A stretch of DNA of 64,000 bases from Locusta migratoria (taxonomy: Eukaryota > Arthropoda > Insecta > Orthoptera > Acrididae): assembly GCA_026315105.1 (NCBI GenBank), contig JAOYRU010000091.1, forward strand, positions 62,001 to 126,000, written 5' to 3'. Under the pieces are notes generated by a model. The model saw nothing but the letters and a program-made list of their open reading frames with translations. It ran no database searches and had not been told where the DNA came from. Of this stretch, positions 25,582 through 36,505 are shown one piece after another; position 1 is the stretch's first letter, and the number at the start of each line of letters is the position of its first letter. A program made the translations under genes and the position numbers.

Positions 25582-28509
25582 ATGATTGTTGTTGTATATA
25601 GTTACCTTGGGCCAGGGAGCATCAGGTGCTGCACCATCGACCCGCACTGCCCGACTGGTCACACTGCTGCTCAGGCCGCAACACTACAGATTAGTTCAAC
25701 TTGCGTATATCGCGTTTTCACTGTTTTTGACGCTTACAGCCCCTACCTTCATTTCTTCGGCAAAATGTTTTATTTTGCTGTTTCTATGTGGTAATAAAGT
25801 TTCCTCGCCGTTTGTTTAAGTAAAATAGTCATAATTTGAAGGAGCAGATGATTGTGGTTGTATATAGTTACCATGGGCCAGGGAGCATCAGGTGCTTCAC
25901 CATCGACCCGCACTGCCCGCCTGGTCACACTGCTGCTCAGGCCGCAACACTACAGATTAGTTAAACTAGCGTATATCGCGTTTTCTCTGTTTTTGACGCT
26001 TACAGCCCCTACCTTCATTTCTTCGGCAAAATGTTTTATTTTGCTGTTTCTATGTGGTAATAAAGTTTCCTCGCCGTTTGTTAAAGTAAAATAGTCATAA
26101 TTTGAAGGAGCAGATGATTGTGGTTGTATATAGTTACCATGGGCCAGGGAGCATCAGGTGCTGCACCATCGACCCGCACTGCCCGCCTGGTCACACTGCT
26201 GCTCAGGCCGCAACACTACAGATTAGTTCAACTAGCGTATATCGCGTTTTCACTGTTTTTGAAGCTTACAGCTCCTACCTTCATTTTTTCGGCAAAATGT
26301 TTTATTTTGCTGTTTCTATGTGGTAATCCAGTTTACTCGCCGTTTGTTTAAGTAAAATAGTCATAATTTGAAGGAGCAGATGATTGTGGTTGTATATAGT
26401 TACCATGGGCCAGGAAGCATCAGGTGCTGCACCATTGACCCGCACTGCCCGCCTGGTCACACTGCTGCTCAGGTTGCAACACTACAGATTAGTTCAACTA
26501 GCGTATATCGCGTTTTCACTGTTTTTGACGCTTACAGCTCCTACCTTCATTTTTTCGGCAAAATGTTTTATTTTGCTGTTTCTATGTGGTAATCCAGTTT
26601 ACTCGCCGTTTGTTTAAGTAAAATAATCATAATTTGAAGGAGCAGATGATTGTGGTTGTATATAGTTACCATGGGCCAGGGAGCATCAGGTGCTGCACCA
26701 TCGACCCGCACTGCCCGACTGGACACACTGCTGCTCAGGCCGCAACACTACAGATTAGTTCAACTAGCGTATATCGCGTTTTCACTGTTTTTTACGCTTA
26801 CAGTCCCTACCTTAATTTTTTCGGCAAAATGTTTTATGTTGCTGTTTCTATGTGGTAATCCAGTTTACTCGCCGTTTGTTTAAGTAAAATAGTCATAATT
26901 TGAAGGAGCAGATGATTGTTGTTGTATATAGTTACCATGGGCCAGGGAGCATCAGGTGCTTCACCATCGAACCACACTGGCCGCCCTGGCCACACTGCTG
27001 CTCAGGCCGCAACACTACAGATTAGTTCAACTAGCGTATATCGCGTTTTCACTGTTTTTGACGCTTACAGCTCCTACATTCATTTTTTCGGCAAAATGTT
27101 TTATTTTGCTGTTTCTATGTGGTAATCCACTTTACTCACCGTTTGTTTAAGTAAAATAGTCATAATTTGAAAGGGCAGATGATTGTGGTTGTATATAGTT
27201 ACCATGGGCCAGGGAGCATCAGGTGCTTCACCATCGAACCACACTGGCCGCCCTGGCCACACTGCTGCTCAGGTCGCAACACTACAGATTAGTTCAACTA
27301 GCGTATATCGCGTTTTCACTGTTTTTGACGCTTACAGCCCCTACCTTCATTTCTTCGGCAAAATGTTTTATTTTGCTGTTTCTATGTGGTAATAAAGTTT
27401 CCTCGCCGTTTGTTTAAGTAAAATAGTCATAATTTGAAGGAGCAGATGATTGTTGTTGTATATAGTTACCATGGGCCAGGGAGCATCAGGTGCTGCACCA
27501 TCGACCCGCACTGCCCGACTGGTCACACTGCTGCTCAGGCCGCAACACTACATATTAGTTCAACTAGCGTATATCGCGTTTTCACTGTTTTTGACGCTTA
27601 CAGCCCCTACCTTCATTTCTTCGGCAAAATGTTTTATTTTGCTATTTCTATGTGGTAATAAAAATTCCTCGCCTTTTGTTTAAGTAAAATAGTCATAATT
27701 TGAAGGAGCAGATGATTGTTGTTGTATATAGTTACCTTGGGCCAGGGAGCATCTGGTGCTGCACCATCGACCCGCACTGCCCGACTGGTCACACTGCTGC
27801 TCAGGCCGCAACACTACAGATTAGTTCAACTTGCGTATATCGCGTTTTCACTGTTTTTGACGCTTACAGCCCCTACCTTCATTTCTTCGGCAAAATGTTT
27901 TATTTTGCTGTTTCTATGTGGTAATAAAGTTTCCTCGCCGTTTGTTTAAGTGAAATAGTCATAATTTGAAGGAGCAGATGATTGTGGTTGTATATAGTTA
28001 CCATGGGCCAGGGAGCATCAGGTGCTTCACCATCGACCCGCACTGCCCGCCTGGTCACACTGCTGCTCAGGCCGCAACACTACAGATTAGTTCAACTAGC
28101 GTATATCGCGTTTTCACTGTTTTTGACGCTTACAGCCCCTACCTTCATTTCTTCGGCAAAATGTTTTATTTTGCTGTTTCTATGTGGTAATAAAGTTTCC
28201 TCGCCGTTTGTTAAAGTAAAATAGTCATAGTTTGAAGGAGCAGATGATTGTGGTTGTATATAGTTACCATGGGCCAGGGAGCATCAGGTGCTGCACCATC
28301 GACCCGCACTGCCCGCCTGGTCACACTGCTGCTCAGGCCGCAACACTACAGATTAGTTCAACTAGCGTATATCGCGTTTTCACTGTTTTTGAAGCTTACA
28401 GCTCCTACCTTCATTTTTTCGGCAAAATGTTTTATTTTGCTGTTTCTATGTGGTAATCCAGTTTAGTCGCCGTTTGTTTAAGTAAAATAGTCATAATTTG
28501 AAGGAGCAG
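25316..28509 (+). repeat. Eight-monomer duplication (copies at 25,316 and 27,446)
   Basis: A four-monomer string at 25,316-26,379 recurs at 27,446-28,509, an offset of 2,130 bp. Shared private variants, in order, are: CTACATATTAG with AATAAAAATTCC and CCTTTTG; ACCTTGGGCC with ACTTGCG; TTTGTTAAAGTAAAA; and TTTTTGAAGCTTACAG. The four monomers between the strings (26,380-27,445) correspond instead to the start of the 15-monomer unit described to the right. Confidence 0.85.
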
Positions 28510-28775
28510 ATGATTGTGGTTGAATATAGTTACCATGGGCCAGGAAGCATCAGGTGCTGCACCATCGACCCGCACTGCCCTCCTGGTCACACTGCTGCTC
28601 AGGCCGCAACACTACAGATTAGTTCAACTAGCGTATATCGCGTTTTCACTGTTTTTGACGCTTACAGCTCCTACCTTCATTTTTTCGGCAAAATGTTTTA
28701 TTTTGCTGTTTCTATGTGGTAATAAAGTTTCCTCGCCGTTTGTTTAAGTAAAATAGTCATAATTTGAAGGAGCAG

Positions 28776-31700
28776 ATGATTGTGGTTGTATATAGTTACC
28801 ATGGGCCAGGGAGCATCAGGTGCTGCACCATCGACCCGCACTGCCCGCCTGGTCACACTGCTGCTCAGGCCGCAACACTACAGATTAGTTCAACTAGCGT
28901 ATATCGCGTTTTCACTGTTTTTGACGCTTACAGCTCCTACCTTCATTTTTTCGGCAAAATGTATTATTTTGCTGTTTCTATGTGGTAATCCAGTTTACTC
29001 GCCGTTTGTTTAAGTAAAATAGTCATAATTTGAAGGAGCAGATGATGTGGTTGTATATAGTTACCATGGGCCAGGAAGCATCAGGTGCTGCACCATCGAC
29101 CCGCACTGCCCTCCTGGTCACACTGCTGCTCAGGCCGCAACACTACAGATTAGTTCAACTAGCGTATATCGCGTTTTCACTGTTTTTGACGCTTACAGCT
29201 CCTACCTTCATTTTTTCGGCAAAATGTTTTATTTTGCTGTTTCTATGTGGTAATAAAGTTTCCTCGCCGTTTGTTTAAGTAAAATAGTCATAATTTGAAG
29301 GAGCAGATGATTGTGGTTGTATATAGTTACCATGGGACAGGGAGCATCAGGTGCTGCACCATCGACCCGTACTGCCCGCCTGGTCACACTGCTGCTCAGG
29401 CCGCAACACTACAGATTAGTTCAACTAGCGTATATCGCGTTTTCACTGTTTTTGACGCTTACAGCTCCTACCTTCATTTTTTCGGCAAAATGTTTTATTT
29501 TGCTGTTTCTATGTGGTAATCCAGTTTACTCGCCGTTTGTTTAAGTAAAATAGTCATAATTTGAAGGAGCAGATGATTGTGGTTGTATATAGTTACCATG
29601 GGCCAGGAAGCATTAGGTGCTGCACCATTGACCCGCACTGCCCGCCTGGTCACACTGCTGCTCAGGTTGCAACACTACAGATTAGTTCAACTAGCGTATA
29701 TCGCGTTTTCACTGTTTTTGACGCTTACAGCTCCTACCTTCATTTTTTCGGCAAAATGTTTTATTTTGCTGTTTCTATGTGGTAATCCAGTTTACTCGCC
29801 GTTTGTTTAAGTAAAATAATCATAATTTGAAGGAGAAGATGATTGTGGTTGTATATAGTTACCATGGGCCAGGGAGCTTCAGGTGCTGCACCATCGACCC
29901 GCACTGCCCGACTGGACACACTGCTGCTCAGGCCGCAACACTACAGATTAGTTCAACTAGCGTATATCGCGTTTTCACTGTTTTTTACGCTTACAGTCCC
30001 TACCTTAATTTTTTCGGCAAAATGTTTTATGTTGCTGTTTCTATGTGGTAATCCAGTTTACTCGCCGTTTGTTTAAGTAAAATAGTCATAATTTGAAGGA
30101 GCAGATGATTGTTGTTGTATATAGTTACCATGGGCCAGGGAGCATCAGGTGCTTCACCATCGAACCACACTGGCCGCCCTGGCCACACTGCTGCTCAGGC
30201 CGCAACACTACAGATTAGTTCAACTAGCGTATATCGCGTTTTCACTGTTTTTGACGCTTACAGCTCCTACCTTCATTTTTTCGGCAAAATGTTTTATTTT
30301 GCTGTTTCTATGTGGTAATCCACTTTACTCACCGTTTGTTTAAGTAAAATAGTCATAATTTGAAAGGGCAGATGATTGTGGTTGTATATAGTTACCATGG
30401 GCCAGGGAGCATCAGGTGCTTCACCATCGAACCACACTGGCCGCCCTGGCCACACTGCTGCTCAGGTCGCAACACTACAGATTAGTTCAACTAGCGTATA
30501 TCGCGTTTTCACTGTTTTTGACGCTTACAGCCCCTACCTTCATTTTTTCGGCAAAATGTTTTACTTTGCTGTATCTATGTGGCAATCCAGTTTACTCGCC
30601 GTTTGTTTAAGTAAAATAGTTATAATTTGATGGGGCAGATGATTGTGGTTGTATATAGTTACCATGGGCTAGGGAGCATCAGGTGCTTCACCATCGAACC
30701 ACACTGGCCGCCCCGGCCACACTGCTGCTCAGGCCGCAACACTACAGATTAGTTCAACTAGCGTATATCGCGTTTTCACAGTTTTTGACGCTTACAGCTC
30801 CTACCTTCATTTTTTGGGCAAAATGTTTTATTTTGCTGTTTCTATGTGGTAATCCAGTTTACTCGCCGTTTGTTTAAGTAAAATAGTCATAATTTGAAGG
30901 AGCAGATGATTGTGGTTGTATATAGTTACCATGGGCCAGGGAGCATCAGGTGCTGCACCATCGACCCGCACTGCCCGCCTGGTCACACTGCTGCTCAGGC
31001 CGCAACACTACAGATTAGTTCAACTAGCGTATATCGCGTTTTCACTGTTTTTGACGCTTACAGCTCCTACCTTCATTTTTTTCGGCAAAATGTTTTATTT
31101 TGCTGTTTCTATGTGGTAATCCAGTTTACTCGCCGTTTGTTTAAGTGAAATAGTCATAATTTGAAGGAGCAGATGATTGTGGTTGTATATAGTTACCATG
31201 GGCCAGGAAGCATCAGGTGCTGCACCATCGACCCGCACTGCCCGCCTGGTCACACTGCTGCTCAGGCCGCAACACTACAGATTAGATCAACTAGCGTATA
31301 TCGCGTTTTCACTGTTTTTGACGCTTACAGCTCCTACCTTCATTTTTTCGGCAAAATGTTTTATTTTGCTGTTTCTATGTGGTAATAAAGTTTCCTCGCC
31401 GTTTGTTTAAGTAAAATAGTCATAATTTGAAGGAGCAGATGATTGTGGTTGTATATAGTTACCATGGGCCAGGGAGCATCAGGTGCTGCACCATCGACCC
31501 GCACTGCCCGCCTGGTCACACTGCTGCTCAGGTTGCAACACTACAGATTAGTTCAACTAGCGTATATCGCGTTTTCACTGTTTTTGACCCTTACAGCTCC
31601 TACCTTCATTTTTTCGGCAAAATGTTTTATTTTGCTGTTTCTATGTGGTAATCCAGTTTACTCGCCGTTTGTTTAAGTAAAATAGTCATAATTTCAAGGA

Positions 31701-34700
31701 GCAGATGATTGTGGTTGTATATAGTTACCATGGGCCAGGGAGCATCAGGTGCTGCACCACCGCGCCGCACTGGGTGCCCTGGCCACACTGCTGCTCAGGC
31801 CGCAACACTACAGATTAGTTCAACTAGCGTATATCGCGTTTTCACTGTTTTTGACCCTTACAGCGCCTACCTTCACATTTCGCCAAAATGTTTTATTTTG
31901 CTGTTTCTATGTGGTAATCCAGTTTACTCGCCGTTTGTTTAAGTAAAATAGTCATAATTTCAAGGAGCAGATGATTGTGGTTGTATATAGTTACCATGGG
32001 CCAGGGAGCATCAGGTGCTGCACCACCGCGCCGCACTGGGTGCCCTGGCCACACTGCTGCTCAGGCCGCAACACTACAGATTAGTTCAACTAGCGTATAT
32101 CGCAATTTCACTGTTTTTGACGCTTACAGCGCCTACCCTCATTTATTCGGCAAAATGTTTTATTTTGCTGTTTCTATGTGGTAATCCAGTTTACTCGCCG
32201 TTTGTTTAAGTAAAATAGTCATAATTTCAAGGAGCAGATGATTGTGGTTGTATATAGTTACCATGGGCCAGGGAGCATCAGGTGCTGCACCACCGAGCCG
32301 CACTGGGTGCCCTGGCCACACTGCTGCTCAGGCCGCAACACTACAGATTAGTTCAACTAGCGTATATCGCAATTTCACTGTTTTTGACGCTTACAGCGCC
32401 TACCTTCATTTATTCGGCAAAATGTTTTATTTTGCTGTTTCTAGGTGGTAATCCAGTTTACTCGCCGTTTGTTTAAGTAAAATAGTCATAATTTGAAGGA
32501 GCAGATGATTGTGGTTGTATATAGTTACCATGGGCCAGGAAGCATCAGGTGCTGCACCATCGACCCGCACTGCCCCTCCTGGTCACACTGCTGCTCAGGC
32601 CGCAACACTACCGATTAGTTCAACTAGCGTATATCGCGTTTTCACTGTTTTTGACGCTTACAGCTCCTACCTTCATTTTTTCGGCAAAATGTTTTATTTT
32701 GCTGTTTCTATGTGGTAATAAAGTTTCCTCGCCGTTTGTTTAAGTAAAATAGTCATAATTTGAAGGAGCAGATGATTGTGGTTGTATATAGTTACCATGG
32801 GCCAGGGAGCATCAGGTGCTGCACCATCGACCCGCACTGCCCGCCTGGTCACACTGCTGCTCAGGCCGCAACACTTCAGATTAGTTCAACTAGCGTATAT
32901 CGCGTTTTCACTGTTTTTGACGCTTACAGCTCCTACCTTCATTTTTTCGGCAAAATGTATTATTTTGCTGTTTCTATGTGGTAATCCAGTTTACTCGCCG
33001 TTTGTTTAAGTAAAATAGTCATAATTTGAAGGAGCAGATGATTGTGGTTGTATATAGTTACCATGGGCCAGGAAGCATCAGGTGCTGCACCATCGACCCG
33101 CACTGCCCTCCTGGTCACACTGCTGCTCAGGCCGCAACACTACAGATTAGTTCAACTAGCGTATATCGCGTTTTCACTGTTTTTGACGCTTACAGCTCCT
33201 ACCTTCATTTTTTCGGCAAAATGTTTTATTTTGCTGTTTCTATGTGGTAATAAAGTTTCCTCGCCGTTTGTTTAAGTAAAATAGTCATAATTTGAAGGAG
33301 CAGATGATTGTGGTTGTATATAGTTACCATGGGCCAGGGAGCATCAGGTGCTGCACCATCGACCCGCACTGCCCGCCTGGTCACACTGCTGCTCAGGCCG
33401 CAACACTACAGATTAGTTCAACTAGCGTATATCGCGTTTTCACTGTTTTTGTCGCTTACAGCTCCTACCTTCATATTTTCGGCAAAATGTTTTATTTTGC
33501 TGTTTCTATGTGGTAATCCAGTTTTACTCGCCGTTTGTTTAAGTAAAATAGTCATAATTTGAAGGAGCAGATGATTGTGGTTGTATATAGTTACCATGGG
33601 CCAGGAAGCATCAGGTGCTGCACCATTGACCCGCACTGCCCGCCTGGTCACACTGCTGCTCAGGCCGCAACACTACAGATTAGTTCAACTAGCGTATATC
33701 GCGTTTTCACTGTTTTTGACGCTTACAGCTCCTACCTTCATTTTTTCGGCAAAATGTGTTATTTTGCTGTTTCTATGTGGTAATCCAGTTTACTCGCCGT
33801 TTGTTTAAGCAAAATAATCATAATTTGAAGGAGCAGATGATTGTGGTTGTATATAGTTACCATGGGCCAGGGAGCATCAGGTGCTGCACCATCGACCCGC
33901 ACTGCCCGACTGGACACACTGCTGCTCAGGCCGCAACACTACAGATTAGTTCAACTAGCGTATATCGCGTTTTCACTGTTTTTTACGCTTACAGTCCCTA
34001 CCTTAATTTTTTCGGTAAAATGTTTTATGTTGCTGTTTCTATGTGGTAATCCAGTTTACTCGCCGTTTGTTTAAGTAAAATAGTCATAATTTGAAGGAGC
34101 AGATGATTGTTGTTGTATATAGTTACCATGGGCCAGGGAGCATCAGGTGCTTCACCATCGAACCACACTGGCCGCCCTGGCCACACTGCTGCTCAGGCCG
34201 CAACACTACAGATTAGTTCAACTAGCGTATATCGCGTTTTCACTGTTTTTGACGCTTACAGCTCCTACATTCATTTTTTCGGCAAAATGTTTTATTTTGC
34301 TGTTTCTATGTGGTATTCCACTTTACTCACCGTTTGTTTAAGTAAAATAGTCATAATTTGAAAGGGCAGATGATTGTGGTTGTATATAGTTACCATGGGC
34401 CAGGGAGCATCAGGTGCTTCACCATCGAACCACACTGGCCGCCCTGGCCACACTGCTGCTCAGGTCCGCAACACTACAGATTAGTTCAACTAGCGTATAT
34501 CGCGTTTTCACTGTTTTTGACGCTTACAGCCCCTACCTCTCATTTTTTCGGCAAAATGTTTTACTTTGCTGTTTCTATGTGGCAATCCAGTTTACTCGCC
34601 GTTTGTTTAAGTAAAATAGTCATAATTTGATGGGGCAGATGATTGTGGTTGTATATAGTTACCATCGGCTAGGGAACATCAGGTGCTTCACCATCGAACC

Positions 34701-36505
34701 ACACTGGCCGCCCCGGCCACACTGCTGCTCAGGCCGCAACACTACAGATTAGTTCAACTAGCGTATATCGCGTTTTCACAGTTTTTGACGCTTACAGCTC
34801 CTACCTTCATTTTTTGGGCAAAATGTTTTATTTTGCTGTTTCTATGTGGTAATCCAGTTTACTCGCCGTTTGTTTTAAGTAAAATAGTCATAATTTGAAG
34901 GAGCAGATGATTGTGGTTGTATATAGTTACCATGGGCCAGGGAGCATCAGGTGCTGCACCATCGACCTGCACTGCCCGCCTGGTCACACTGCTGCTCAGG
35001 CCGCAACACTACAGATTAGTTCAACTAGCGTATATCGCGTTTTCACTGTTTTTGACGCTTACAGCTCCTACCTTCATTTTTTCGGCAAAATGTTTTATAT
35101 TGCTGTTTCTATGTGGTAATCCAGTTTACTCGCCGTTTGTTTAAGTGAAATAGTCATAATTTGAAGGAGCAGATGATTGTGGTTGTATATAGTTACCATG
35201 GGCCAGGAAGCATCAGGTGCTGCACCATCGACCCCGCACTGCCCGCCTGGTCACACTGCTGCTCAGGCCGCAACACTACAGATTAGATCAACTAGCGTAT
35301 ATCGCGTTTTCACTGTTTTTGACGCTTACAGCTCCTACCTTCATTTTTTCGGCAAAATGTTTTATTTTGCTGTTTCTATGTGGTAATAAAGTTTCCTCGC
35401 CGTTTGTTTAAGTAAAATAGTCATAATTTGAAGGAGCAGATGATTGTGGTTGTATATAGTTACCATGGGCCAGGGAGCATCAGGTGCTGCACCATCGACC
35501 CGCACTGCCCGCCTGGTCACACTGCTGCTCAGGTTGCAACACTACAGATTAGTTCAACTAGCGTATATCGCGTTTTCACTGTTTTTGACCCTTACAGCCC
35601 CTACTTTCATATTTTCGGCAAAATGTTTTATTTTGCTGTTTCTATGTGGTAATCCAGTTTACTCGCCGTTTGTTTAAATAAAATAGTCATAATTTCAAGG
35701 AGCAGATGATTGTGGTTGTATATAGTTACCATGGGCCAGGGAGCATCAGGTGCTGCACCACTGAGCCGCACTGGGTGCCCTGGCCACACTGCTGCTCAGG
35801 CCGCAACACTACAGATTAGTTCAACTAGCGTATATCGCAATTTCACTGTTTTTGACGCTTACAGCGCCTACCTTCACATTTCGCCAAAATGTTTTATTTT
35901 GCTGTTTCTATGTGGTAATCCAGTTTACTCGCCGTTTGTTTAAGTAAAATAGTCATAATTTCAAGGAGCAGATGATTGTGGTTGTATATAGTTACCATGG
36001 GCCAGGGAGCATCAGGTGCTGCACCACCGCGCCGCACTGGGTGCCCTGGCCACACTGCTGCTCAGGCCGCAACACTACAGATTAGTTCAACTAGCGTATA
36101 TCGCAATTTCACTGTTTTTGACGCTTACAGCGCCTACCCTCATTTATTCGGCAAAATGTTTTATTTTGCTGTTTCTATGTGGTAATCCAGTTTACTCGCC
36201 GTTTGTTTAAGTAAAATAGTCATAATTTCAAGGAGCAGATGATTGTGGTTGTATATAGTTACCATGGGCCAGGGAGCATCAGGTGCTGCACCACCGAGCC
36301 GCACTGGGTGCCCTGGCCACACTGCTGCTCAGGCCGCAACACTACAGATTAGTTCAACTAGCGTATATCGCAATTTCACTGTTTTTGACGCTTACAGCGC
36401 CTACCTTCATTTATTCGGCAAAATGTTTTATTTTGCTGTTTCTAGGTGGTAATCCAGTTTACTCGCCGTTTGTTTAAGTAAAATAGTCATAATTTCAAGG
36501 AGCAG
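28776..36505 (+). repeat. Fifteen-monomer higher-order repeat, two tandem units (about 4.0 kb each)
   Basis: Unit 1 spans 28,776-32,771 (15 monomers) and unit 2 spans 32,772-36,505 (14 monomers, then pure class C). Private variants recur in the same order at offsets of 3,996-4,001 bp: ATGTATTATTTTG (28,970/32,956); TTTTTTACGCTTACAGTCCC with CCTTAATTTT (29,985/33,984); CACTTTACTCACCG (30,320/34,321); AAAGGGCAG (30,363/34,361); GATGGGGCAG (30,629/34,629); CCCCGGCC (30,711/34,711); TTTTTGGGCAAAATG (30,811/34,812); AAGTGAAATAG (31,144/35,144); TTAGATCAAC (31,283/35,284); CAGGTTGCAAC (31,531/35,532); CTAGGTGGTAATCC (32,441/36,442). A partial third copy, with the same linked variants for four monomers, lies at 26,380-27,445. 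Confidence 0.9.
31705..31970 (+). repeat. Chimeric A/C monomer at a class switch
   Basis: The variable block is class C-like (CACCGCGCCGCACTGGGTG), but the next segment is GCGTTTTCAC of class A instead of GCAATTTCAC. It also carries the GACCCTTACAG variant of the class A monomer immediately to its left. It then returns to a class C tail (TTCACATTTCGCC). This is the pattern expected at a recombination or conversion junction inside a monomer. Confidence 0.8.

Larger units (their letters stand above)
13080..26113 (+). repeat. Class A/A-prime satellite domain with AATAAA tails
   Basis: Most monomers here read GGTAATAAAGTTTCCTCGCC at the tail rather than GGTAATCCAGTTTACTCGCC, and CATTTCTTCGG rather than CATTTTTTCGG. 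Many carry the A-prime block CACTATCGACCCGC with CACATTGCTGC. The period is 266 bp with rare single-base changes in homopolymers. Two monomers (about 19,683 and 22,342) share the linked change TTCCGCGCC plus TTTAGGTAAAA, and each is followed by a monomer with TTTGTTCGGCACAATG, showing duplication of a multi-monomer unit about 2.66 kb apart. Confidence 0.85.
26114..36505 (+). repeat. Mixed class A/B/C satellite domain
   Basis: Classes alternate in blocks: class A, then pairs or triplets of class B (26,912, 27,179, 30,105, 30,372, 30,639, 34,103, 34,370, 34,636), then class C triplets (31,705-32,504 and 35,706-36,505). Class C first appears in quantity at 31,705, and the switch to ATTTCAAGG from ATTTGAAGG happens at the same place. 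The domain is largely made of the 15-monomer higher-order unit plus a truncated copy at 26,380-27,445. Confidence 0.85.
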
